Assembly (NCBI RefSeq): GCF_002646595.1
Contig: NZ_PDUD01000055.1
Span: 1-64,000, forward strand
Reading direction: 5' to 3'
DNA from: Flavilitoribacter nigricans DSM 23189 = NBRC 102662
Lineage (GTDB): Bacteria; Bacteroidota; Bacteroidia; Chitinophagales; Saprospiraceae
DNA: 64,000 bases
Translations under genes and position numbers: made by a program
Shown here: positions 54,736-62,423 of the stretch, piece by piece
Numbering within the stretch: the first letter of the stretch is position 1
Layout: the number at the start of each line of letters is the position of its first letter
Notes under the pieces: model-generated
What the model was told of the DNA's origin: nothing
The model's input: only the letters and a program-made list of their open reading frames with translations
Databases searched by the model: none

Positions 54736-55575
54736 TTATTTAATTATTTTTTTAATTTGATTAGCTTCTTTCATTAACTCGTAAAAGGTAGCAAAGTCCT
54801 TCTTAATCAGCAAACTGCGAAAGCGAGCCAGCTGATTAATGTGTTCGTCGAGTACGTCCAGCAGATTATCCCGGTTCTGGCGGAATATCGGTGCCCACAT
54901 ATCCGGTGAGCTTTTTGCCAGCCGTACGGTGGAACTGAAACCACCGCTGGCCAGTTCGAAGATCCGGTCCTCATCCTTTTCTTTGGCCAGCACCGTCAGC
55001 GCCAGGGCAAAAGAACTGATGTGGGAAATATGGGACACATAAGCGGTATGGACATCGTGCGAATGACTGTCCAGACGTACCATCTTCATCGGTATACTCA
55101 GGTATAGTTCCTGCACGCGTTCGAGTGCATCTATATCGCTTTTTTCGGCATCCACGAGCACGGTACATTTACCGTCGAATAGGCCGGGAATGGCGGCTTC
55201 CGGACCACTGTACTCCGTTCCGGCCATGGGGTGCGTAGCTACCAGACGGCCTCTTTTCGGGTGATCACTTACTGCCTGCAGCAAATTACTTTTGGTAGAT
55301 CCCACATCCATGATCACCTGCCGGTCCACCAGATCGAGCAATTTCGGGAGTAGTTCCAGCATGACGTCCACCGGGGTAGACAGCACGATGATATCGGATG
55401 CTGCCACCGCATCCTCCAGGCTCATATCCTCATCGATCAGACGGCGGCGAATGGCCTTATCCAGATTTTCCCGGCTGACGTCAACGCCGATAATGCGTTG
55501 GGCAAAGCCGTTTTCCTTCAGCGTTATGGCGAGAGAGCCGCCGATCAGTCCTATTCCTATTATCGAAATGTTCAT
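54736..55575 (-). CDS. tyrA: Prephenate dehydrogenase
   Basis: A 279-residue enzyme that oxidises and decarboxylates prephenate to 4-hydroxyphenylpyruvate for tyrosine. The NAD-binding start IIGIGLIGGSLAITLKENGF is followed by DIIVLSTPVDVMLE, VATHPMAGTEYSGPEAA and SHDVHTAYVSHISH, a motif of the prephenate dehydrogenase family. It lies 11 bases after the aminotransferase and 35 bases before the DAHP synthase start, so the four genes form one unit. The dual-attenuator leader upstream of pheA would control it as well. No ACT domain is fused. Confidence 0.94.
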   Translation of the reverse strand: MNISIIGIGLIGGSLAITLKENGFAQRIIGVDVSRENLDKAIRRRLIDEDMSLEDAVAASDIIVLSTPVDVMLELLPKLLDLVDRQVIMDVGSTKSNLLQAVSDHPKRGRLVATHPMAGTEYSGPEAAIPGLFDGKCTVLVDAEKSDIDALERVQELYLSIPMKMVRLDSHSHDVHTAYVSHISHISSFALALTVLAKEKDEDRIFELASGGFSSTVRLAKSSPDMWAPIFRQNRDNLLDVLDEHINQLARFRSLLIKKDFATFYELMKEANQIKKIIK

Positions 55576-55586
55576 AGTCGGTTAGA

Positions 55587-56768
55587 TCAAAAAGCGCTTT
55601 TAATTCGGTCCAGTGCTTCCGCAAATACGGCTTCTGTGCTGCAGAGGGATACCCGGATATACGGCGTACCGCTACTGCCGAAAATACCGCCCGGCGTAAT
55701 GAAGACGTGGGCTTTTTCCAGTACTTCGTCGGAAAGGGCATAGCCATCCGGATACTGTTCCGGCGTTTCGGCCCAGACGAACATGCCTACCTGATCGGTA
55801 TTGTACGTACAACCCAGCTGATCCAGGAGGGCAAAGACTTTTGATCTCCGGCCCGTATAGACCGCATTGAGATCGCGGTACCAGCTTTCCGGCAGGGAGA
55901 GTGCTTTGGCCGCGGCCATTTGCAGCGGTCGGAACATACCGGAGTCCATATTGCTTTTGAAACGGAGGACATCCTGGAGGAATTCTTTCTTTCCGGCCAG
56001 CATACCGGCCCGCCAGCCTGCCATATTGTGCGATTTACTCAGGGAGTTAAGTTCCATGGCCACATCCATGGCTCCCGGTACGCTCAGCAAGCTCAGGGGT
56101 TCGTCGTTCAGAATAAAAGCGTAGGGATTATCATTGATGATCAGGATCTCGTGTTTGCGGGCAAAATCCACCAGGTCCGAAAAGAACTCCTTGCTGGCCG
56201 GGGTTCCGGTCGGCATATTCGGATAATTGATCCACATGATCTTGACCTTGCTCAGATCTTCCTGCCCCAGCGCATCCAGGTCCGGAAACCAGCCTTTATC
56301 GGCTTCCAGGTTGTAATGACGGATGGAAGCTCCGGTCAGCCGGGCCACGGCGCTGTAGGTCGGATAGCCGGGATTGGGCACCAGCACCTCATCACCTGCT
56401 TCCAGGTAGGTCATGCTGATGTGCATGATCCCTTCTTTGGAACCTATCAGCGGCAGGATCTCCGTGTTCGGATCCAGTTCCACCTCAAACCAATTGCGGT
56501 ACCAATCGGCGAAAGCCTGCCGCAATTCCGGGATGCCGTTGTAACTCTGATAGCCGTGGTTTCCGGCGGAGCTACTGGCCTGGTGGAGGGTTTCGATCAC
56601 TTCCGGCGCCGGCGGGAGGTCGGGGCTGCCAATCCCCAGATTGAGTACGTCTTTTCCTTCCGCACGCATCTGGGCGATCTCCCGCAACTTTCGGGAGAAG
56701 TAGTATTCTTCCACCTGACCCAGTCGGGATGCCGTTTGAATGTTCATAATTGTTGTCGTCTCGGACAT
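55587..56768 (-). CDS. Class I/II PLP aminotransferase (aromatic/aspartate type)
   Basis: A 393-residue PLP aminotransferase. The PLP lysine is in NSLSKSHNMAGWRAG near residue 245, and fold type I motifs include VLNLGIGSPDLPPAPEV, NYPNMPTGTPASKEF and NDNPYAFI. Its place between pheA and tyrA suggests it transaminates phenylpyruvate and 4-hydroxyphenylpyruvate, or prephenate, with glutamate as donor; that is inference from context. Start could be ATG 56747 (seven codons in), where the family alignment begins. It is preceded by a 55-base gap after pheA. Confidence 0.88.
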   Translation of the reverse strand: MSETTTIMNIQTASRLGQVEEYYFSRKLREIAQMRAEGKDVLNLGIGSPDLPPAPEVIETLHQASSSAGNHGYQSYNGIPELRQAFADWYRNWFEVELDPNTEILPLIGSKEGIMHISMTYLEAGDEVLVPNPGYPTYSAVARLTGASIRHYNLEADKGWFPDLDALGQEDLSKVKIMWINYPNMPTGTPASKEFFSDLVDFARKHEILIINDNPYAFILNDEPLSLLSVPGAMDVAMELNSLSKSHNMAGWRAGMLAGKKEFLQDVLRFKSNMDSGMFRPLQMAAAKALSLPESWYRDLNAVYTGRRSKVFALLDQLGCTYNTDQVGMFVWAETPEQYPDGYALSDEVLEKAHVFITPGGIFGSSGTPYIRVSLCSTEAVFAEALDRIKSAF

Positions 56769-56823
56769 GGTAATTTCTTTATCGGGAATGCGATAGTTGT
56801 ATAATTCGTCGGTTCGGTAGCGA

Positions 56824-57726
56824 TCAGTACTCGTAGTGCTCGCCGCGGTGATAAACCCCCATAACGTTCAGGTAATGAGTGAGCGGGCGGATCGCTTCAA
56901 TAGCCTGTTCGTAACTCAACTCCCCTTCGGAGACAAAATCCAGGAAGAACATGTATTCCCAGGGTTTGCCGATGATGGGCGTCGATTGTATCTTGGTCAG
57001 GTTGGCGTTGTAGGCCGCCAGGACGCCCAGTACGCGGTACAGGCCTCCTACTTCATGATTAACGCTAAAACAGAGGCTTACCTTGTCCGCATCCGGTGTA
57101 GGAATGATTTCTTCCCGGCGTTCGAGCACAAGGAAGCGGGTGTGATTCTTTTTATTGGTCTCGATTCCGGCAGCCAGGATCTCCAGGCCGTACAGTTCTG
57201 CGGCCAGAGTGCTGGCAATGGCACCGACGTGTTTCAGTTGCTGTTCCTGCACGTGTTTCGCGCTCAGCGCCGTGTCCGCCGTTTCCACCAAGTGGATGTG
57301 TGGATACTGAGCGAAAAATTCCCGGCACTGGGCAATAGCGATGGGGTGGGAGTGGACTTCCGTCAGGTCTTCAATCTTCTGACCCGGCAGTACCAGCAGG
57401 TTTTGTTTGATCCGCAGAAAAACCTCACCGGTGATCTTGAGCTTGGATTCATTGAGCAGCGAGTAATTGCTCATCAGGCTGCCGGCCAGGGTGTTTTCGA
57501 TCGCCATCAGGCCGATGTCCGATTGTTCTCCTGCTTCGACCTGCTCCACCAATTCGGGAAAGGTATGGGCGGGAATGATCTCCAGCGTTTCGTCCTGAAA
57601 ACAGTGACGCGCCGCAATTTCGTGAAAGGCACCAGCATACCCTTGGATACTTACCCTTTTTGTTTTTTGGTCGGAGGCTGCTTCGGTGAGCGCCTCGGAT
57701 GCCGAATTGGCGTCGGTGTTGAGCAT
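56824..57726 (-). CDS. pheA: Prephenate dehydratase
   Basis: A protein of about 300 residues that dehydrates and decarboxylates prephenate to phenylpyruvate. The N-terminal half carries SIQGYAGAFHEIAARHCF and DIGLMAIENTLAGSLMSNYSLL; the catalytic Thr-rich segment near KKNHTRFLVL is present. A C-terminal ACT domain (LCFSVNHEVGGLYRVLGVL, then NLTKIQSTPIIGKPWEYMFFLDF) binds phenylalanine for feedback; the usual ESRP reads QSTP. I choose ATG 57726 because the upstream in-frame TTG would start 15 bases beyond the attenuator T tract. It is first in the aromatic operon and lies directly behind the second attenuator. Confidence 0.94.
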   Translation of the reverse strand: MLNTDANSASEALTEAASDQKTKRVSIQGYAGAFHEIAARHCFQDETLEIIPAHTFPELVEQVEAGEQSDIGLMAIENTLAGSLMSNYSLLNESKLKITGEVFLRIKQNLLVLPGQKIEDLTEVHSHPIAIAQCREFFAQYPHIHLVETADTALSAKHVQEQQLKHVGAIASTLAAELYGLEILAAGIETNKKNHTRFLVLERREEIIPTPDADKVSLCFSVNHEVGGLYRVLGVLAAYNANLTKIQSTPIIGKPWEYMFFLDFVSEGELSYEQAIEAIRPLTHYLNVMGVYHRGEHYEY

Positions 57727-57773
57727 GATCAGAAAATTGAACAGCCGCGATTTTCGCAAGCTGGATGAATGAT

Positions 57774-57802
57774 AAAAAAAAATCCCGCTTGGGGCGGGAC
57801 TC
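57774..57802 (-). terminator. Attenuator 2: terminator and antiterminator partner
   Basis: On the minus strand TCCCGC (57799-57794) pairs with GCGGGA (57788-57783) around CCCAA, then nine T residues. Its 5' arm overlaps GAGTCCC (57802-57796), which can instead pair with GGGACTC (57841-57835) next to leader peptide 2, blocking the terminator. Mutually exclusive pairing of this kind is the core of amino-acid attenuation. Confidence 0.9.
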
Positions 57803-57841
57803 TTTACCTTAGTTAACTGTATTCAAAAAGTATAGAGTCCC

Positions 57842-57919
57842 TTATGGTGATCCATAAAAGTAACCGTAAAAGAAAAAGCTAAAAAAGTTGGTATGTTGGT
57901 TAAGGTTCATCATGTGCAT
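57842..57919 (-). CDS. Leader peptide 2 of the Phe/Tyr operon
   Basis: A 25-codon minus-strand open frame. Residues 12-22 read FFSFFFYGYFY: six Phe and three Tyr over the whole peptide. Such runs stall ribosomes when charged tRNA-Phe or tRNA-Tyr is scarce. The ATG at 57919 is used; ATGs two and three codons downstream (57913, 57910) are alternatives. The hairpin TTATGG-atca-CCATAA (57857-57852 with 57847-57842) spans the stop codon, and the antiterminator GGGACTC begins directly after it. A 21-base stretch (57864-57884) is identical to one in leader 1. It is a regulatory peptide, probably not a functional product. Confidence 0.88.
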   Translation of the reverse strand: MHMMNLNQHTNFFSFFFYGYFYGSP

Positions 57920-57924
57920 AAAAT

Positions 57925-57957
57925 AAAAATGGCCCCGTCTGTACGGGACCACTTTTT
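57925..57957 (-). terminator. Attenuator 1: terminator and antiterminator partner
   Basis: On the minus strand GGTCCCGT (57950-57943) pairs with ACGGGGCC (57938-57931) around ACAG, extended by A-T pairs, and ends in TTTTT. Its 5' arm (GTGGTCCC, 57952-57945) can pair alternatively with GGGACTGC (57996-57989) just after leader 1, with two wobbles. The logic matches attenuator 2. Confidence 0.87.
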
Positions 57958-58002
57958 ATTTTTTAGTTTCAGTAAGCATAAAAAATTAGCAGTCCCTCAC
58001 GG

Positions 58003-58059
58003 TTAGCCGTAAAAGAAAAAGCTAAAATAAAAATAGTTATTGCTTAATGAAATCTTCAT
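58003..58059 (-). CDS. Leader peptide 1 of the Phe/Tyr operon
   Basis: An 18-codon minus-strand open frame, MKISLSNNYFYFSFFFYG. Five Phe and three Tyr fall in residues 9-17. ATG 58059 is about 20 bases downstream of a near-consensus promoter. The stop codon lies in a small hairpin ACGG-ctaa-CCGT (58010-58007 with 58002-57999), and the antiterminator strand GGGAC begins three bases after it. The frame is too short for ordinary gene calling, but composition, position and pairing rules match a ribosome-stalling leader peptide. Its core is duplicated in leader 2. Confidence 0.9.
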   Translation of the reverse strand: MKISLSNNYFYFSFFFYG

Positions 58060-58078
58060 AATTTCGCGATTGATACAG

Positions 58079-58109
58079 CAAACCTAAAGATTAATATTAT
58101 TTTTTACAA
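58079..58109 (-). promoter_or_regulatory. Promoter of the Phe/Tyr operon leader
   Basis: On the minus strand TTG (58109-58107) and TAGGTTTG (58086-58079) are separated by exactly 20 bases, a full match to the Bacteroidota TTG-N19-21-TAnnTTTG consensus. Transcription would begin near 58072, leaving about 13 bases before leader peptide 1. No comparable box is seen between the two leaders, so this single promoter probably serves both. Confidence 0.75.
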
Positions 58110-58184
58110 GTCTATCCGTTATTTTTTTTGAATTTCTTAACGGACGGATCGGGATCATGCCCTTATTTTTGCAACAAAAAGGTC

Positions 58185-58931
58185 ATGCACTGCTACTCTT
58201 ACCAAAATTGCCCCCGAATCGTTTCTTTCCTGCTTTTGCTGTTCCTGTTCTCGCAAGCCTTAGAGGCCCAGGAAAGCGAAAACAAATTTTATCCCTATAT
58301 GTACCTGGGCGGTCATCTGCAGGCCGGTATCCCGGTCCAACTCTTCAAAGATAAGGCTCAGAGTGGCAGTTACGGTGGCGGCGGCCTCTTCCTCGTACAG
58401 TTAGGACCCCGGCCGATATTCGCCGGATTGGAGGTAAATGTGCACCGCTTCGACAGTGAGCGGATCACCTTTGAAGAGGTGATCAACGGCTTTGTGGAGC
58501 AGTTTGAACAAACCACCAAGAATAATGCCCTGCTGGCCCACGTCGTGGTCCGGGCCCAGCCCTGGGACAACAGCCTGTTCCGCCCCTACCTGGATGGCCT
58601 GTTCGGCGTTAAGGACCTGTATACCCGCACTACCGTGGAAAATGTGGAAACCGAAGACACGGAAAGTAATACGGATCTTCAGGACTGGAGCCTGAGTTAC
58701 GGTTTTGCCGTCGGAGTGCAATTAGGCGTATTCCGCAATGAGGCCGTTACGATCGATCTGCGGTGTTCTTACCTAACGGGCAATAACGCGACTTTTTATA
58801 CCCGCCGGCCGGACGCCGTGGGACCGTTCTTTATTCCGCTCGATGCCTTCGAAACGCAGAATGCGCCTCCGTCCATGCTTATTCCGCAGATTGGGGTGAC
58901 GGTGGATTTGAGTACGGTGGATTATTATTAG
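58185..58931 (+). CDS. Outer-membrane beta-barrel protein
   Basis: A 248-residue predicted outer-membrane protein. A signal peptide (IVSFLLLLFLFSQALEA) leads to barrel-like alternation: FYPYMYLGGHLQAGIPV, FAGLEVNVHRF, LLAHVVVRAQPW, YGFAVGVQLGVF and a C-terminal VTVDLSTVDYY. I start at ATG 58185, preceded by AAAAAGG, where the signal peptide begins; an upstream Met adds 19 residues. It diverges from the aromatic operon but shares no clear control. A G-rich repeat begins right after its stop. Function unknown. Confidence 0.75.
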   Translation: MHCYSYQNCPRIVSFLLLLFLFSQALEAQESENKFYPYMYLGGHLQAGIPVQLFKDKAQSGSYGGGGLFLVQLGPRPIFAGLEVNVHRFDSERITFEEVINGFVEQFEQTTKNNALLAHVVVRAQPWDNSLFRPYLDGLFGVKDLYTRTTVENVETEDTESNTDLQDWSLSYGFAVGVQLGVFRNEAVTIDLRCSYLTGNNATFYTRRPDAVGPFFIPLDAFETQNAPPSMLIPQIGVTVDLSTVDYY

Positions 58932-58990
58932 GGGAGGTGCGAGGTGTCAGGTGAGAGGTGTCAGGAGCGAGGAGCGAGGTGTTGGGGGTG
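58932..58990. repeat. GAGGTGTCAGG-type tandem repeat after the OMP stop
   Basis: About seven degenerate copies of a GAGGTG(C/T)-centred unit start at the first base after the TAG (58929-58931). G and T richness on the plus strand matches the repeat at 11741-11817, though the unit differs. Confidence 0.7.
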
Positions 58991-59095
58991 GTTTGAACTT
59001 TTTTGCTGTTTGGCTATTCCTATTGAACAGGTCTGTTGGGTGAAATGCGCTTTTCATTCCTTGGACTAAAATGTATCTCCATTTAGATCGTATCG

Positions 59096-59659
59096 ATGAA
59101 AAAAAAGATAGTCATTGCCGTTGGTGGTTCCAGTGGTTCCATTTATGCCAAAGTTTTATTCGACCGCCTGCAGCGAATTGCTGATCAGTGGGAGGCGGTG
59201 GGCGTAGTGATGAGTGATAATGCCCGCTACAACTGGGAACTGGAACTGGGCAATAAGGATTACGAAAATTACCCTTTTGATCATTACGATAAGAAAGATT
59301 TCATGGCGCCTTTCGCTTCCGGTTCGGCGCGTTACGAAACGATGATCGTTTGTCCCTGCTCCATGGGCATCCTCGGGCGCATTGCTGCCGGGATATCCGA
59401 TGACCTCACCACCCGGGCGGCGGATGTGATCCTGAAGGAACGCCGCCGATTGATCCTGGTACCGCGGGATACGCCCTACAGCCTGATCCACCTGGATAAC
59501 ATGAAGCGGATCACGGAGGCGGGCGGGATCATCTGCCCGGCGAGCCCGTCGTTCTACTCCCGGCCCCAAAACTTTGAGGAGCTGGCCGCCACCGTGGTGG
59601 ATCGCGTGCTGGACCTCGCGGGCTTCAGGCTGGATACCTACCGTTGGGGGGAGTCCTGA
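59096..59659 (+). CDS. ubiX: UbiX-type flavin prenyltransferase
   Basis: A 187-residue enzyme that attaches a dimethylallyl group to FMN to make prenylated FMN, the cofactor of UbiD decarboxylases. The FMN-binding start VIAVGGSSGSIYAKVLFDRL is followed by VCPCSMGILGRIAAGISDDLTTRAADV and the catalytic region LILVPRDTPYSLIHLDNM. No ubiD partner is visible in this window. It lies alone on the plus strand. Family assignment is secure. Confidence 0.94.
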   Translation: MKKKIVIAVGGSSGSIYAKVLFDRLQRIADQWEAVGVVMSDNARYNWELELGNKDYENYPFDHYDKKDFMAPFASGSARYETMIVCPCSMGILGRIAAGISDDLTTRAADVILKERRRLILVPRDTPYSLIHLDNMKRITEAGGIICPASPSFYSRPQNFEELAATVVDRVLDLAGFRLDTYRWGES

Positions 59660-59788
59660 ATACGGGTGGTCAGATTGGGCGCTTTGGCCTGACGATCGTC
59701 CGGGAATATAAGTGCTGTGTCCGGACACTTTTCTACCCATATACTTCTCCACCTATTCCCCTTTGAGTATCTTGCCCCGAAAAAGGAC

Positions 59789-60472
59789 GTGAGAAAGATT
59801 GTTTATTGCTATTTGATCCTGCTGATCGGTACCTTCGGATGGGGGTGTAAGAACACCAATATGGAAAATCTGGACCCCAACCGGTTCGAGGAGGAGATCG
59901 TGGAATTCGAGCGGGAGAACCAGTATAAAGGAGCGCCGACGGGTGCCATTGTTTTTTTAGGGGGAGCGCACATCAAGAACTGGAGCACTCTGTCTACGGA
60001 CTTTACCGGCATGCCGGTTAAAAACCGGGCTTTCGGAGATGCAACGCTCCGGGAGAACATCCATTATTTCCGCCGATTGCTGGATCCCTTCCAGGCGGAA
60101 GTGCTGGTCATGAACGCCGGAGCGAGCGATATCGTTTTAAACGCCAGTGCGGAGGATGTCTTGAAATCCTTTAATGACTTTGTCCAGCAGATCGTGATCA
60201 GTAACCGCGCCTCCCGGCTGGTTTACATTTCCATTTTTCCGTCCCCGGATCAGATCAGTTACTGGCCGGAGATGAAACGGGCCAACGAACTGATTAAAGC
60301 GGTAGCCGACCAGAATCCCCGGATCGAATTTGTGGATGTTACTCAGGAATTTATAGGTTCAAACGGTCAACCCATTGAGCAGATGTTTGATAGTGACGGA
60401 AGCGGTTTGAACCAGGCCGGCTACGCCCGCCTGCACACGGCCATAGCGCCGGTGGTGGAACGGATGTTCTGA
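59789..60472 (+). CDS. SGNH-hydrolase-like lipoprotein with missing catalytic residues
   Basis: A protein of about 227 residues. A lipobox (LIGTFGWGC) suggests a lipoprotein. Block order matches the SGNH/GDSL family, but key residues differ. Where relatives have GSSSIRxW or GDS, this reads FLGGAHIKNW. Where they have AGDNDI, it reads NAGASDI. Where they end in DGLHLNxxGY, it reads DGSGLNQAGY. The nucleophile Ser, block III Asn and catalytic His are thus lost together. The fold seems intact (RAFGDATLRENIHYFRRLL). It is probably a pseudoenzyme. The GTG at 59789 is preferred because the lipoprotein signal begins there; ATG 59717 is the alternative. Confidence 0.75.
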   Translation: MRKIVYCYLILLIGTFGWGCKNTNMENLDPNRFEEEIVEFERENQYKGAPTGAIVFLGGAHIKNWSTLSTDFTGMPVKNRAFGDATLRENIHYFRRLLDPFQAEVLVMNAGASDIVLNASAEDVLKSFNDFVQQIVISNRASRLVYISIFPSPDQISYWPEMKRANELIKAVADQNPRIEFVDVTQEFIGSNGQPIEQMFDSDGSGLNQAGYARLHTAIAPVVERMF

Positions 60473-60535
60473 GGCCGATAGGGATCCCGATCTCGTTCAT
60501 GTATTTATTTTCACATACCATCCATCTTCAGTTTA

Positions 60536-61861
60536 ATGTCTCAATTACAGCGTAAGATCACTCTATACGGCCTCACCATGATCGCAGTGGGCAGTTGTAT
60601 TGGTGCCGGAATCTTTATTACCCCTTATAAAATCGTACAGGCCGTGCCGCACCAGGGCTACGTCCTGATGGTGTGGGCAATCGGTGGTTTGATCGCGCTG
60701 ACCGGTGCGCTCACCTTTGCCGAACTCGGTGGCCTGTTTACCAAGGCCGGCGGGGTATACGTCTTCCTGAAGGAAGCCTACGGTAGCCTGACCGGTTTCC
60801 TGTACGGCTGGGTGATCCTTTTAGTGGTGAATACGGGATCTCTGGCCGCTCTGGCCATTACCTTTTCAGAATATATGACCTTCTTTGTGCCGCTGGGGCA
60901 AACGGGTAAGATCCTGCTTTCCGTAGCCGTTGTGGGGATCCTTACGCTGATCAACGCTGTGGGGGTCAATGTCAGCCAGGGAGTAGCCAGCCTGTTTACC
61001 ATGCTCAAACTGCTGGCCATCGCCGCTATCGTGCTGGTCGGCTGGTTCTTCTACGATCCCGCCCGGATCCAGCTTTCCCTGGACCTGGCGAAGAACGTTC
61101 CGGCTGATCTTTCCAGTGGCCTGTTACTGGCATTGATCGGAGTACTGTGGTCTTTCGGTGGCTGGCACCACGCTACCTATCTGGCTGGAGAGACCATCAA
61201 ACCTCAACGAACTGTACCGCGGGCCATGTTGCTGGGCGCACTGATCGTCACGGTGACCTATGTGCTGGTCAATCTGGCGTATATGATGCTGTTGCCGCTG
61301 GCAGATATCCAGAATTCTACCAGGGTAGCCGGAGATGCTGTCGGTGCGGTGATCAACGGCGGTGGAAAGATCGTAGCGATCGCCATTGCCATCTCGGTAT
61401 TCGGGACCATCAGTATTTATACAATGTCCGCTCCGCGAATTTATTACGCCATGGCGCAGGACGGCGTTTTTTTCAAGGAACTGGCCAATGTTCATCCCCG
61501 TTTCCGGACACCCACAACCGCCATGTACATTCAGGCGCTGTGGGCCATTCTGCTGTTGTTGTTCTGGGGAACCTTTGAGAACCTGATCACCTACGTAACT
61601 TTTATGGATATTGCTTTCATGGCACTGGCCGGGGCCAGCGTGATCGTATTTCGCCGCCGTATGCCCGATGCCGACCGTCCGTACCGAACGTGGGGATACC
61701 CGGTGGTGCCGGCCATTTTTATACTGATCTCTACAGCTTTTGTGATCAATACCCTGATCCAGCAGCCCAAGCAGGCCATCGCCGGTCTGGTGGTATTGGG
61801 ACTGGGATGGATCGTCTTTACACTGGTGCGATTTCGGAGAAATGAAGCGCCGGAGGAGTAG
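60536..61861 (+). CDS. APC-superfamily amino acid permease
   Basis: A 441-residue transporter with about 12 membrane helices. The first helix has the APC signature MIAVGSCIGAGIFITPYKIV. Later segments include ALTFAELGGLFTKAGGVYVFLKEAYG and LIGVLWSFGGWHHATYLAGETIKPQRTVPRA, typical of the LAT/YjeH-like APC branch. The substrate, an amino acid or amine, cannot be assigned. It lies on the plus strand 64 bases after the SGNH-like gene and just before a small membrane protein gene. Confidence 0.92.
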   Translation: MSQLQRKITLYGLTMIAVGSCIGAGIFITPYKIVQAVPHQGYVLMVWAIGGLIALTGALTFAELGGLFTKAGGVYVFLKEAYGSLTGFLYGWVILLVVNTGSLAALAITFSEYMTFFVPLGQTGKILLSVAVVGILTLINAVGVNVSQGVASLFTMLKLLAIAAIVLVGWFFYDPARIQLSLDLAKNVPADLSSGLLLALIGVLWSFGGWHHATYLAGETIKPQRTVPRAMLLGALIVTVTYVLVNLAYMMLLPLADIQNSTRVAGDAVGAVINGGGKIVAIAIAISVFGTISIYTMSAPRIYYAMAQDGVFFKELANVHPRFRTPTTAMYIQALWAILLLLFWGTFENLITYVTFMDIAFMALAGASVIVFRRRMPDADRPYRTWGYPVVPAIFILISTAFVINTLIQQPKQAIAGLVVLGLGWIVFTLVRFRRNEAPEE

Positions 61862-61882
61862 AAATTATTCCCGGCAATATGG

Positions 61883-61890
61883 TATATTTG
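61883..61890 (+). promoter_or_regulatory. Candidate -7 box for the small membrane protein gene
   Basis: TATATTTG matches TAnnTTTG exactly but has no TTG at the expected distance. It overlaps an in-frame ATG at 61879 and lies 22 bases before ATG 61912, which favours 61912 as the translated start. Confidence 0.35.
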
Positions 61891-61911
61891 AAAAATAATA
61901 TACTGAAGGCC

Positions 61912-62349
61912 ATGAAAATTGCCGATAAACTGCTGCGATATAAGTTTGCAGATAGTAAAAAGTTAGTTTACGCTTCGGTACTGGGTAATTTTCTATTGGC
62001 TATCATTCTGATGTTCCCGGATTTTATCGGGATCTTACAGAATGCGCATATACGCTGGTGTCTGGCTTCCGCCATACTCCTGTTTGCACTACTTAAGATC
62101 TATGACTGGACATCTTTTTCCGTGAATACCGGCATTTTGGTCGCGTATTTGCTCGGGGTCGTATTGGAATACCTTCAGGCCGGGCTTCCGGGGGAAAGCC
62201 TACCGCCGGCCTCCACTGATGCAGCATCTAAAGGAATTCTATTCGACCTCTTGGTAATCATCAGCCCGGTAATTTATGTGTTCGCCAGAACGCTGCTGGC
62301 CCTGGGACTCATCGGAGTGGTCAGCGCCAGCCGAAAGCTGAGACGGTAG
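61912..62349 (+). CDS. Small polytopic membrane protein of unknown function
   Basis: A 145-residue membrane protein with about four hydrophobic segments (NFLLAIILMFPDFIGIL, WCLASAILLFALLKIYDW, GILVAYLLGVVLEYLQ, LVIISPVIYVFARTLLALGLIGVV). I recognise no family. It is 50 bases after the permease and 75 bases before the propionyl-CoA synthetase gene. The start ATG 61912 fits a hydrophilic N-terminus (KIADKLLRYKF); ATG 61879 is possible. Confidence 0.6.
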   Translation: MKIADKLLRYKFADSKKLVYASVLGNFLLAIILMFPDFIGILQNAHIRWCLASAILLFALLKIYDWTSFSVNTGILVAYLLGVVLEYLQAGLPGESLPPASTDAASKGILFDLLVIISPVIYVFARTLLALGLIGVVSASRKLRR

Positions 62350-62423
62350 CGGATGCCGGATGGGATCATAGCCTGGGATTACCTCTGTGAAAAAGAATTC
62401 TCTAACCAAATAATATAGATACG

